Origin: an uncultured Prevotella sp.
GTDB taxonomy: Bacteria; Bacteroidota; Bacteroidia; Bacteroidales; Bacteroidaceae
DNA length: 36,873 bases
Reading direction: 5' to 3'
Assembly (NCBI GenBank): GCA_938028745.1
Contig: CALIZL010000006.1
Span: forward strand, 1 to 36,873
Shown here: piece by piece, positions 1 to 8,295 of the stretch
Layout of the letters: every line of letters starts with the position of its first letter
Numbering within the stretch: position 1 is the first letter of the stretch
Position numbers and translations under genes: made by a program
Notes under the pieces: generated by a model
What the model was told of the DNA's origin: nothing
What the model saw: the letters and a program-made list of their open reading frames with translations, nothing else
The model's database searches: none

Positions 1-31
1 ATGGTATTAGATTTAAGGTTAACAAAAGGTT

Positions 32-56
32 GGGATTCAGCGGAATCCCTTTTTTT
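32..56 (+). terminator. Rho-independent terminator of an upstream gene
   Basis: A perfect 7-bp stem (GGGATTC, 32-38, pairing with GAATCCC, 43-49) closes an AGCG tetraloop and is followed by seven T (50-56). It must end a plus-strand transcript that enters from the left of the window. Which reading frame the upstream gene ends in cannot be decided: one frame stops at 8-10, before the hairpin, while the others run through it. Confidence 0.85.
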
Positions 57-353
57 GTGCCCATAGGTTGCAATGGCATGCAACCTGTGTCTAATTGGCG
101 TGGGTAAAAGGTGCAAAAAATCTTTTTGCTTGTTGCTCCCTCGTTTTATGTTTCATATTGCTTGCGCCTTAGTAAGCATGCTGCACGTCTTGCCTGAAAA
201 GCTTTGCGCGGTGGTTTCAACTTGTAAGCATCGCTAGGTTTCGCCTTCGTCTCGTTTGTTTGTCAGACCAATTTAATTGTTATATCTTTGCACGCGAAAT
301 CTGCTAAAAGCTAAAAATACAGCAATCAACATTTATAAACAAACCCAAAGAAG
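57..353 (+). promoter_or_regulatory. Leader/promoter region of the first SusC operon
   Basis: No gene is seen here. A Bacteroidetes-type promoter is present: TATCTTTG at 283-290 with TTTG at 259-262, spacer 20 nt, giving a leader of roughly 55 nt before the ATG at 354. Two small perfect stems lie further up: GGTTGCA/TGCAACC (66-85) and GCAAAAA/TTTTTGC (113-129). Their role is unknown. The promoter call rests on match to the known -33/-7 consensus and on position. Confidence 0.65.
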
Positions 354-3300
354 ATGCTAAAACACTATTACGCATTGCCGCCCTTGGCTAATAGGGCGGT
401 ATTGGTGGCTTGGTTGGCCCTTTCGCCTATGGCATGGGCTATGGCCGGCACAAGCAACACGCAGCCCAACGCAACATCTTTGCAGCAAAACACGCGCAAA
501 ACGGTTACCGGAACGGTTACCGATACCAACGGCGAACCGCTGGTTGGCGTTAGCGTGCGCAGTAAAGACGGCAAGGGAGGTACGATAACCAACATCGACG
601 GACAATTCTCGATGCAAGTTGGCGATGGAGAAACCATCGAAATTTCGTATGTGGGATATGCCACACAAACGTTAAAGGCCAACACCACCACGCCCATGAC
701 CATCGTTATGGAGGAAGACAAGAAATTGTTGAACGAGGTGGTGGTTACGGCACTGGGTATAAAGCGCGAGGCAAAGGCGCTTACCTACAATGTGCAAGAC
801 CTGAAAGGAAGCGAAGTGACGCGCGTTAGAGATGCGAACTTTGTGAACGCCTTGGCCGGAAAGATTGCCGGCGTTACCATTAATCAGAGCTCATCGGGCG
901 TGGGAGGCTCGTCGCGCGTGGTGATGCGCGGTACCAAATCGCTGTTCGGAGAGAACAACGCGCTTTATGTACTGGACGGAATTCCCATGCAAGGACTACG
1001 CACCAAGCAGAGCGACAACTTCTACGAGTCGGTGGAAGTGGCCGACGGCGACGGCATTTCGAACATCAACCCCGACGACATCGAGAGCATGTCGGTGCTG
1101 ACGGGTGCATCGGCCGCTGCCCTTTATGGCAACCGCGGAGCCAATGGCGTTATCCTTATCACCACGAAGAAGGGCGCAGTGGGACGTCCAAAGGTGTCGT
1201 TCTCTAACAGCACCTCCTTCACCCGACCCTTCGTAACGCCGCAGTTCCAAAACACCTACGGCCGAAAAGAAGGCGAATTTGCCAGTTGGGGCGAGAAAAT
1301 GGAGCGCCCTTCAAACTATAACCCGCTCGATTTCTTTAATACGGGCTTCAATGTTTCCAACTCTGTGGCCTTGTCTACGGGTAGCGAAACCAGCCAAACC
1401 CACATTTCGGTGGGCGCAGTTAACGCGGGCGGCATCGTACCCAACAACCGATACAACCGCTACAACTTTACTTTCCGCAACTCGTGGGACGTTATTAAGG
1501 ATGTGTTGGAATTGGATTTCAGCTTGCTTTACGTGAAGCAGAACACCCGCAACGGCATTGGTCAGGGTATGTACTACAACCCCTTGGTGCCTACTTACCT
1601 TTTCCCACCCAGCGACGACATCAATCGCTATGCCGTGTACGAAATGTACAACCCCGTGCGCAACTTTAAAACGCAGAACTGGCCCTATGGAAACTTGGGC
1701 TTAGGCATGCAAAACCCCTTCTGGATTGTTAACCGTAACAAGTTTGAAACCAATCGCGAGCGTTTCATCGCCAGTTTCTCGGCGCGTTGGAACATCACCT
1801 CTTGGCTCAACATACTGGGTAGGGCGCGCATGGATAACGCTTATACCGACTTTGAACGCAAGCTCTACGCATCTACCGACGGACTTTTCTCTAAGCCCGC
1901 AGGTAACTGGATGACGCAAGACGACAAGAACACGTCTACCTATCTCGACTTCCTGATTAACATCGACAAGCAATTTGCCAATGACGAGATACGCCTTTTG
2001 GCCAACATCGGTGGGAGTTACTTTGACGAACGCTATACAAGCAAAACCTTTGAAGGGAACTTGGCACGCGTACCCAACTTCTTCCACCCCTCCAACATGT
2101 CGCCCACCGAGAGCAGCACGGCGCATGCCAACTTGCACACGCAAACCCAATCGTTCTACGCCAAGGTTGAAGTGGGCTACCGCAACTTCCTCTTTGCCGA
2201 TGCAACGGGCCGCATCGACTTCTTCTCTACTTTGCTCGGAACCAACAGCAACAACGTGTTCTACCCCTCGGTAGGTGCTTCGGTGTTGCTCACAGAAGTG
2301 TTGCCTTTGCCCAAAAACATCTTCTCGTTGTGGAAGATACGCGGTAGTTACGCGCAGGTGGGTAACCCGCCGTCGCCCTATCTTACGCGCGAAGCCGTGG
2401 CCTTGTCTAACGGAACGCCCAAGAGTGGGGCCTTTACGCCGGCCAGTCACCTGAAACCTGAAATGACAAAGGCCTTCGAGTTGGGTATGGACATGCGCCT
2501 GTTCGACAACAAACTGAACATCGCCGCCACCTATTACAACAGCAACACCTACAACCAACTGTTCCGTTACAAGCTGCCGCCTAGCTCTGGCTACGAGTAT
2601 GCTTTCGAAAACGCAGGTAAGGTAAACAACTGGGGCGTGGAACTTAGTGCCACCTACAACCAGAAACTGGGCCCTGTTGATTGGTCGGCTAACCTCGTTT
2701 ATTCGCTCAACCGCAACGAAATAAAGGAGCTGTTGCCCGAATACGTAACCGACCGCACCACCAACACCACGGTGAAAGCACCAACGGAGTTTGAAGTTTC
2801 GTCGGCCGAGTCGTACAAAATGATATTGCGCAAGGGCGGAACGATGTCGGACATCTACGCATCGCACCTCAAACAAGACTACCAAGGCAACATCCTGGCT
2901 AACGGAGGCGTGCAGAAAGACGAGAACGACTTTGTGAAAGTGGGCTCGGCCGCACCACGATACAACATCTCGCTACGCAACAGCTTTGCTTGGAAAGGCA
3001 TCGAACTGGGCTTTATGTTCGATGCACGCGTGGGCGGAGTGGTTGTTTCGGCAACGCAGGCACTGATGGATCAGTTCGGCGTGTCTAAGCAAACGGCCGA
3101 TGCTCGCGATGCTGGCGGCGTGCGCGTGAACAACGGACTGCTGAATGCAGAACAATATTATGGTGTGGCTGCCGGCGGACGAACGGGACTTTTGGCGCAT
3201 TACACTTACAGCGCAACCAACGTTAGACTTCGCGAGATGTCTATTTCGTACGACCTGCCCACGGCTTGGTTTGCCAATAAGCTTAAAGTAAATCTGTCGC

Positions 3301-3449
3301 TAACGGGTCACAACCTGCTGATGATTTACAACCGCGCACCCTTCGACCCCGAACTAACAGCCAACACGGGAACCTATTATCAAGGGTTCGACTACTTTAT
3401 GCCCCCCAGCCAACGCAGCATGGGCTTTGGAGTAAAGGTGAACTTCTAA
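354..3449 (+). CDS. SusC/RagA-family TonB-linked outer-membrane transporter
   Basis: This is the outer-membrane barrel of a SusCD-type importer, driven by TonB, which moves oligomers captured by SusD into the periplasm. The 1031-residue protein has an N-terminal export signal (about 1-31), a carboxypeptidase-D-like regulatory domain (about 50-120, VTGTVTDTNGEPLVGVSV), a stretch LNEVVVTALGIKR (126-138) typical of the TonB-box region, a plug domain (to about 275, ending GANGVILITTKKG) and a large beta-barrel ending in VKVNF with a terminal Phe. It lacks the STN domain found in the other SusC of this window, so trans-envelope anti-sigma signalling is not expected. It is first in a four-gene operon with a GH18 enzyme, which suggests a glycan substrate, probably a GlcNAc-containing N-glycan; this last step is inference. 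The start was chosen for the signal sequence and the promoter 55 nt upstream. Confidence 0.95.
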   Translation: MLKHYYALPPLANRAVLVAWLALSPMAWAMAGTSNTQPNATSLQQNTRKTVTGTVTDTNGEPLVGVSVRSKDGKGGTITNIDGQFSMQVGDGETIEISYVGYATQTLKANTTTPMTIVMEEDKKLLNEVVVTALGIKREAKALTYNVQDLKGSEVTRVRDANFVNALAGKIAGVTINQSSSGVGGSSRVVMRGTKSLFGENNALYVLDGIPMQGLRTKQSDNFYESVEVADGDGISNINPDDIESMSVLTGASAAALYGNRGANGVILITTKKGAVGRPKVSFSNSTSFTRPFVTPQFQNTYGRKEGEFASWGEKMERPSNYNPLDFFNTGFNVSNSVALSTGSETSQTHISVGAVNAGGIVPNNRYNRYNFTFRNSWDVIKDVLELDFSLLYVKQNTRNGIGQGMYYNPLVPTYLFPPSDDINRYAVYEMYNPVRNFKTQNWPYGNLGLGMQNPFWIVNRNKFETNRERFIASFSARWNITSWLNILGRARMDNAYTDFERKLYASTDGLFSKPAGNWMTQDDKNTSTYLDFLINIDKQFANDEIRLLANIGGSYFDERYTSKTFEGNLARVPNFFHPSNMSPTESSTAHANLHTQTQSFYAKVEVGYRNFLFADATGRIDFFSTLLGTNSNNVFYPSVGASVLLTEVLPLPKNIFSLWKIRGSYAQVGNPPSPYLTREAVALSNGTPKSGAFTPASHLKPEMTKAFELGMDMRLFDNKLNIAATYYNSNTYNQLFRYKLPPSSGYEYAFENAGKVNNWGVELSATYNQKLGPVDWSANLVYSLNRNEIKELLPEYVTDRTTNTTVKAPTEFEVSSAESYKMILRKGGTMSDIYASHLKQDYQGNILANGGVQKDENDFVKVGSAAPRYNISLRNSFAWKGIELGFMFDARVGGVVVSATQALMDQFGVSKQTADARDAGGVRVNNGLLNAEQYYGVAAGGRTGLLAHYTYSATNVRLREMSISYDLPTAWFANKLKVNLSLTGHNLLMIYNRAPFDPELTANTGTYYQGFDYFMPPSQRSMGFGVKVNF

Positions 3450-3474
3450 ACTTCACAACCTAAAACAAGCAACA

Positions 3475-5034
3475 ATGAAAAATAAAATAAAAACCCTTTT
3501 TGTGCTCCCTGCGCTATGTCTGCCCTTGGTTGGCTGCCTAGATTCGAGCCTTAACGACGACCCCGACAGGGCTAATCCCGCATGGTTGGGATATGATAAC
3601 CTGCACGGAACCTACCTTACATCCTTGCAACGCAACGTAGTGCCCGAAGACCAGAACGACTTTCAGCTGGCCGAAGACCTCGTGGGCAACATGTTCGCCG
3701 GCTATTATGCAGGAACGCAAAGCTGGGAAGGCGGCTTTAACGGTACCACTTACGCCTTTCCCGACGGCTGGAAAGACCGCCCCTTCTCGGTGGCTTTCAC
3801 CAAACTGATGAGCAATTGGCAGCAGTTGCGACTTAAAGCCGACTCGGCCAGCGTGCTTTTCGCTGTGGGCGAAATAGTGAAAGTTGAGGCTATGCACAAA
3901 ACAACCGACATATATGGCCCCATACCTTACACCCGTTTCGGCTTGGAAACGCCCGTACCTTACGACTCGCAAGAGGCCGTTTACATGCGTTTCTTCGCCG
4001 AACTGAACCATGCCGTCGGCGTTTTGACGAACTTCGACAGGCTCAACCCGGCCGCAAAGCCTTTGGATAAGTTCGACCTTATCTACGGAAGCGACTTGAA
4101 GAAGTGGATTCGGTTTGCCAATTCGCTTAAACTACGCTTGGCTATGCGATGCCGCGCCGTGTATGATGGAGCGCAGAAACTGGCAGAAGAGGCCGTGAAC
4201 AACCCCTATGGCGTGTTGGAAGACAATGCCGACAACGCGGTGATGCAGACGGTTGGCGCGCTCTCGTTCACCTATAACAATCCTTTCTACAACATATATA
4301 GTCCCGAAGGTTATAACGAAGACCGCATGGGTGCCACGATGGACGCTTACCTGAACGGCTTTGCCGACCCGCGTTTGCCCAAGTTCTTTGCCAAAGCCAA
4401 AGGGGATGTGTATCGCGGACTGCGCAACGGAATGCGTAACGGTAAGGATTTTCAGGGCGATGAAAGGCTGTCGATGCCCACAATAACCCGCTCTACTCCC
4501 TACGTGTGGATGACGGCGGCCGAGGTTTGGCTGCTCAGGGCCGAAGGCGCATTGTTTGGTTGGAACATGGGTGGTACGCCAGAAGAGCTTTACGCGCAAG
4601 GCATAACCACATCGTTTGAGCAATATGGACTGGCCGATGCAGCCGAAGCTTATCTCGCCAGCACCGCCAAGCCCAGTGCTTACCCAGGTTTGGGAACCAG
4701 TACTGCGGCAGAAGCACCATCAGACATCACACCTGCATGGGACGAAAGCGCAACGAAAGAGAAGAAACTCGAACGCATCATCACCCAAAAGTGGATTGCC
4801 ATCTATCCCTTGGGCCAAGAAGCATGGAGCGAATTCCGCAGAACGGGCTATCCAAAGCTCTTCCCCGTGGTAGACAACCTAAGCAATGGCAAGGTAAACA
4901 CCAACGTGCAAGTGCGCCGTGTGCCCTTCCCAGCCAGCGAATACAGCGGAAATAAACAGGAAGTGGAAAAGGCTGTGCAGCTGCTTGGCGGCGAAGACAC
5001 GGGCGGAACACGCCTATGGTGGGACAAACAATAA
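3475..5034 (+). CDS. SusD/RagB-family surface lipoprotein
   Basis: This is the substrate-binding lid of the SusCD pair, anchored on the cell surface. The 519-residue protein has a lipoprotein signal ending LPLVG-C21. The helical SusD-like fold is recognisable from segments such as the TDIYGPIPYTRFGLETPVPYD region (about 144-164), the AEVWLLRAEGAL helix near 350-360 and the late WIAIYPLGQEAWSEFRRTGYPKLFP block, which is characteristic of the SusD-like branch rather than the archetypal starch SusD. The gene starts 25 nt after the SusC stop and so is surely co-transcribed and partnered with it. Binding specificity cannot be read from the sequence. The GH18 gene next to it makes glycoprotein glycans the best guess. 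Confidence 0.93.
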   Translation: MKNKIKTLFVLPALCLPLVGCLDSSLNDDPDRANPAWLGYDNLHGTYLTSLQRNVVPEDQNDFQLAEDLVGNMFAGYYAGTQSWEGGFNGTTYAFPDGWKDRPFSVAFTKLMSNWQQLRLKADSASVLFAVGEIVKVEAMHKTTDIYGPIPYTRFGLETPVPYDSQEAVYMRFFAELNHAVGVLTNFDRLNPAAKPLDKFDLIYGSDLKKWIRFANSLKLRLAMRCRAVYDGAQKLAEEAVNNPYGVLEDNADNAVMQTVGALSFTYNNPFYNIYSPEGYNEDRMGATMDAYLNGFADPRLPKFFAKAKGDVYRGLRNGMRNGKDFQGDERLSMPTITRSTPYVWMTAAEVWLLRAEGALFGWNMGGTPEELYAQGITTSFEQYGLADAAEAYLASTAKPSAYPGLGTSTAAEAPSDITPAWDESATKEKKLERIITQKWIAIYPLGQEAWSEFRRTGYPKLFPVVDNLSNGKVNTNVQVRRVPFPASEYSGNKQEVEKAVQLLGGEDTGGTRLWWDKQ

Positions 5035-5165
5035 CCTCGAACGCCACATTAGCTACTATCATTTACGCATCAACAAGCGTTTGTGTTAAGCCAACGTTAA
5101 TATAACGACAAGCACCGCGAGCCTTGCAACTCGTTAACTTGTCAACCGATAAACAGAATATAATA

Positions 5166-6209
5166 ATGAACGTAACAAACATATTCCACGGGATTGCATC
5201 CCTTGCTCTGGCTGCTGCGGCACTCACCTCGTGCAACACCAGCATCGAGGCTTTGGACATCATCAAGCCCGAAGAGAAGAGCGAACAGTATTACGCCGAC
5301 TTGCGCGCTTACAAACAACGAACAGACCACGAAGTGTTCTTCGGTTGGTTCGGCGGGTGGAACACCAAGTCGCCCAACATGATTGGTTCGCTTAAAAGCG
5401 TACCCGACAGCGTAGACATCATCTCCATTTGGAGTGGAACATACGATCGCGAAGACATTGAATACGTGCAACGAGTGAAGGGAACACGCGTTACCTTCAC
5501 CATCTTCGCCCACAAAATACCCGCACAGTTCTTGGAAGGCGAAAACCACGACCAAGTTACGCGCGAGGCAATTGAGCGTTATGCCGTGTCGTTGGTAGAT
5601 ACCATGAAGGCTTACGGCTACCAAGGCATCGACCTAGACTACGAACCCGGCTACCAAGACCCCGCCGGAGGCCCTTTCACCGGGCCACTTGTAGGTCCGT
5701 TGAACGTGTATCCCAACTATCGCGACAACATGGAGATATTTGTAAAGAAGCTAGGCGAGTTCATCGGGCCCAAGAGTGGCACGTCCAACCTGCTCATTAT
5801 CGACGGCGTGCCCTTCGATGTGAAACCCGAATTGGCCGAATACTTTAACTATGGCGTGGTGCAAGCCTATAACAGCCCCAGCTATGCCGACCTGCAACGC
5901 CGTTTCAACGATGCTGCCGCACGCGGATGGAAGCCCGAACAGTACATCTTTGCCGAAACTTTCGAGGGCGGTAAGGCCGCCACAGGAGGCGTTCAGCATA
6001 CGTTGCAAGATGGTAAGCAGGTGCCTTCGCTCCTGGGTATGGCCCTTTTCTTGCCCGAATATCAAGGTAAGAAGGCTACGCGCAAGGGCGGATGCGGCAC
6101 TTATCACATGGAGAACGACTATGACAACTGGCCCAACTACAAGTTTACGCGCCGGGCAATAGAGATTATGCAGACCCATCGCGACACCGTAGCAACCACA
6201 AAACCCTAA
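5166..6209 (+). CDS. GH18-family endo-beta-N-acetylglucosaminidase-type lipoprotein
   Basis: Family 18 endoglycosidases cleave the chitobiose core of N-glycans between the two GlcNAc residues by substrate-assisted catalysis. The 347-residue product has a lipoprotein signal (LTS-C23), an early beta strand HEVFFGWFGGWN and the diagnostic motif GIDLDYEPG, in which E160 is the expected acid and D158 the residue that positions the acetamido group. The usual first Asp of DGxDxDxE is Gln here (YQGIDLDYE). The late strand QYIFAETFEGG fits the other side of the barrel. The ATG at 5166 was chosen over an upstream in-frame start (5124) because it begins directly with the signal peptide. It lies 131 nt after susD and 19 nt before the LamG gene. 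An inactive, binding-only role is possible but less likely, because D158 and E160 are kept. Confidence 0.87.
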   Translation: MNVTNIFHGIASLALAAAALTSCNTSIEALDIIKPEEKSEQYYADLRAYKQRTDHEVFFGWFGGWNTKSPNMIGSLKSVPDSVDIISIWSGTYDREDIEYVQRVKGTRVTFTIFAHKIPAQFLEGENHDQVTREAIERYAVSLVDTMKAYGYQGIDLDYEPGYQDPAGGPFTGPLVGPLNVYPNYRDNMEIFVKKLGEFIGPKSGTSNLLIIDGVPFDVKPELAEYFNYGVVQAYNSPSYADLQRRFNDAAARGWKPEQYIFAETFEGGKAATGGVQHTLQDGKQVPSLLGMALFLPEYQGKKATRKGGCGTYHMENDYDNWPNYKFTRRAIEIMQTHRDTVATTKP

Positions 6210-6228
6210 CAAACAGCATTCAAAAACA

Positions 6229-7425
6229 ATGAAAAAGATATTGAGAAAACTGCCCCTCGCACTGGCCATGCTCTTGGTTGCGGCCTGCAACGACGGCATT
6301 AAAAGCTACGATGGACTGTACATCGTGGGTACGCAAGGCAAGGAAGTAACAACTACACTCACCGTAGACGATGTTCCTTCGGCCATTGCCGTGAACGTGG
6401 CGGCCAGCGAACTGGCTAAGGAAAACATCAACGTTGAGCTGAAAGCCGCACCCGAACTGGTGGAAAGCTTCAACAAGGAGCATCACAAGAACTACGTGTT
6501 GCTGCCACAAGACGCGTATAAACTAGAAAACACCACGCAGACCATCAAGGGCGGCAAGCACGTTTCGGATAAGGGCACACAGCTTACCATCGTTAATCTC
6601 GAAGCCATGCGGCCGGGCACTACTTACCTTTTGCCCCTAAGCATTGCCAATGTTCAGGGTTCCGACATGCCCGTTATCGAGGCTTCGCGCACCATTTACG
6701 TGGTGGTTAACCAAGTTATCGTTACCAAAGCTGCCGATTTGAGCAGGTCGTGGAGGTTCTACTATGCCGATTTCAGCGACAATAAGGGCCGATTTGATAC
6801 CCATGCCATGAAGAGCGTTACCTTCGAGGCGCGTGTTAGGTTCAAGAAGATGGACGCCAACAGCAGAAAGTGGTGCTATTCGGTTATGGGATTGGAAGAA
6901 AACCTCTGCCTGCGAACGGCAGGAGGGCCGGCAGATGGATGGAAATTGCAGCTTGGCGACCCCAACCACATCGACTCGCGCGACGTGTTGCCCAACGACA
7001 AGTGGGTGCACTTGGCCTGCGTTTACAACGGCGAAACGGGCAAAAAGTACATCTACATCAACGGCGAACTGCAAGCCGAAACCACGGATAGCCGCAAAAC
7101 CATCAGTCTGGCCAATGCTTATGGACAGAACGACTTGTTCTACATCGGCCAATCGGCCAGCGACGACAGGTGCATGGAGGGCTGGGTGAGCGAAGCGCGC
7201 GTGTGGGCTACGGCCAGAACGGCGGCCGAATTGAAGAACAACGTGTGCTGGGTAGACCCCACTTCGAAAGACCTCGTGGCCTACTGGCGCTTTAACGAGG
7301 CACAAAAGCAGGGCGACAAATGGGTTGTTACCGACCTTACGGGCAATGGTTTCAATGCCTATTACTTCTCCTGGCCCTCTGGTCAAGAGCCCAGTTTCGT
7401 TGATGGCGTGCGCTGTCCCGAATAG
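6229..7425 (+). CDS. DUF1735 + LamG (concanavalin-like) surface lipoprotein
   Basis: This is probably a surface glycan-binding protein that assists the SusCD/GH18 pair. The 398-residue product has a lipoprotein signal (LLVAA-C20). An N-terminal beta-sandwich (about 35-160: TLTVDDVPSAIAVNVAASE, then HKNYVLLPQDAYKLEN, then RPGTTYLLPLSIANVQG) fits the DUF1735/BT_3987-like N-terminal domain found beside GH18 enzymes. A C-terminal LamG/concanavalin-like domain (about 200-390: DKWVHLACVYNGETGKKYIYINGEL, then EGWVSEARVWATARTAAEL and VAYWRFNEA) is clear. No catalytic residues are recognised. In Bacteroides, DUF1735 can be fused to GH18; here the two are separate genes. It is the last gene of the operon, followed by a terminator 90 nt downstream. 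Confidence 0.82.
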   Translation: MKKILRKLPLALAMLLVAACNDGIKSYDGLYIVGTQGKEVTTTLTVDDVPSAIAVNVAASELAKENINVELKAAPELVESFNKEHHKNYVLLPQDAYKLENTTQTIKGGKHVSDKGTQLTIVNLEAMRPGTTYLLPLSIANVQGSDMPVIEASRTIYVVVNQVIVTKAADLSRSWRFYYADFSDNKGRFDTHAMKSVTFEARVRFKKMDANSRKWCYSVMGLEENLCLRTAGGPADGWKLQLGDPNHIDSRDVLPNDKWVHLACVYNGETGKKYIYINGELQAETTDSRKTISLANAYGQNDLFYIGQSASDDRCMEGWVSEARVWATARTAAELKNNVCWVDPTSKDLVAYWRFNEAQKQGDKWVVTDLTGNGFNAYYFSWPSGQEPSFVDGVRCPE

Positions 7426-7514
7426 TTGCAGCCCCAATAGGTCGCCATTGGCGCACACATTAGCTAACAGGGCAAAGGCTCTGCAACAATAAAAAGCAAC
7501 AACCTATACAGCAA

Positions 7515-7552
7515 GGGGGAGCGTACATGCCGTACGTTCCCCCTTTCTTTAT
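7515..7552 (+). terminator. Rho-independent terminator of the SusCD-GH18 operon
   Basis: GGGGGAGCGTAC (7515-7526) pairs with GTACGTTCCCCC (7532-7543) through a 12-bp stem with one G-T wobble. It is followed by a T-rich tract to 7552. It lies 90 nt after the LamG gene stop. Confidence 0.9.
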
Positions 7553-7772
7553 TCCGTTCCCCCACGTCGTTGCCCCGCAAGCCAAGCCTACAACAGCCCT
7601 CATCCCATAAGCAAGGCTTGGCAATGGCTTGCCAGAACACGTTCGAAATCAATGCCATCCTAATTCCTTCGTATGCTGATAAAATCGACAACCGAGGCGA
7701 ATTTGCAGAGAAACCCAAGGTGTAAATAGTCTTAAATATTGCTAATGCAGATAAAGTTGTAAAATAAATGGC

Positions 7773-7780
7773 TATCTTTG
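7773..7780 (+). promoter_or_regulatory. Bacteroidetes-type promoter -7 element
   Basis: TATCTTTG matches TAnnTTTG and lies 58 nt upstream of the ATG at 7838. The -33 partner is weak, with no TTTG at the ideal distance. It separates the small gene and the DUF4132 gene from the glycan operon as their own transcription unit. Confidence 0.5.
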
Positions 7781-7837
7781 TGCAATGAACAAGCCCTAAA
7801 TGCGGGCATTCTTTCAGCGACAACAAACACCACAACC

Positions 7838-8254
7838 ATGCGAATAACTGTAATAGCCAAAAATGCAGGCAGAAGAAAAGAACTGGGAAAACGCCAAATA
7901 GAACTGGCCAAACACCCCCAAACGCTGCAACAACTGCTAGAAGAACTAACACTGATAGGCTTGGCCGATGCCCAAGCCGAACGTACAAACCAGCCTTTGT
8001 CGCAAAGCGACATCGATGCGCAAGCCGAAGAGGGGCGCGTACGCTTTGCCGAGGGCTACGCCACCAACAACGACACGCCCGAAAAATCGCTCGAACGCAT
8101 GCGCCAAGCCTTCGTCGACGGCTTGTTTCGCGTGTTTGCCGATGGCGAAGAACTTACCCAATGGGACGGACCACTGGCTTTGCACGAAGACAGCGAACTG
8201 GTGTTCATCCGATTTACCATGCTTACTGGCCTTTGTTGGCGAATGATTTTCTAA
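7838..8254 (+). CDS. Small protein, possible beta-grasp (MoaD/ubiquitin-like) fold
   Basis: I do not recognise this family with certainty. The 138-residue protein has no signal peptide and is probably cytoplasmic. Its layout resembles a beta-grasp fold: strand MRITVIAKN (1-9), strand KRQIELAKHP, helix TLQQLLEELTLIGLADA, a charged helical insert (about 55-90), then LFRVFADGEELTQWDGPLALHEDSELVFIRF. That last block parallels the MoaD/ThiS pattern of an inner strand, Asn/Asp-Gly-Glu-Glu, a loop with x-Leu-x-x-x-Asp-x-Glu-Leu and a final strand. The end reads TMLTGLCWRMIF, so there is no terminal Gly-Gly; conjugation or sulfur carrying would need processing or is absent. A longer frame beginning with TTG at 7778 overlaps the promoter, so the ATG at 7838 was chosen. 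The gene sits 41 nt upstream of the DUF4132 gene, in one unit with it. Confidence 0.6.
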   Translation: MRITVIAKNAGRRKELGKRQIELAKHPQTLQQLLEELTLIGLADAQAERTNQPLSQSDIDAQAEEGRVRFAEGYATNNDTPEKSLERMRQAFVDGLFRVFADGEELTQWDGPLALHEDSELVFIRFTMLTGLCWRMIF

Positions 8255-8295
8255 ACGCCTTTTGTGTAAACCGCATGCAAACATGCCTATAATAA

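Larger units (their letters stand above)
7426..7837 (+). other. Intergenic region: operon end and next promoter
   Basis: No gene is supported. It holds the terminator of the glycan operon (7515-7552), about 220 nt in which nothing is recognised, and a promoter -10-like element just upstream of the small gene at 7838. Open frames on the minus strand here have no recognisable product and cross the terminator. Confidence 0.6.

Noticed and set aside
3..107. C-terminus of an upstream outer-membrane protein (GIRFKVNK-like frame)
   Set aside because: The frame looks like a barrel end but runs through the terminator to 107 without the expected stop. Too ambiguous to annotate.
1701..2885. 394-codon open frame on the minus strand inside the first SusC gene
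   Set aside because: It lies fully antisense to a clear transporter gene, has no recognisable domain and reads as a biased shadow of its codons. The similar antisense frame at 11392-12282 was rejected for the same reason.
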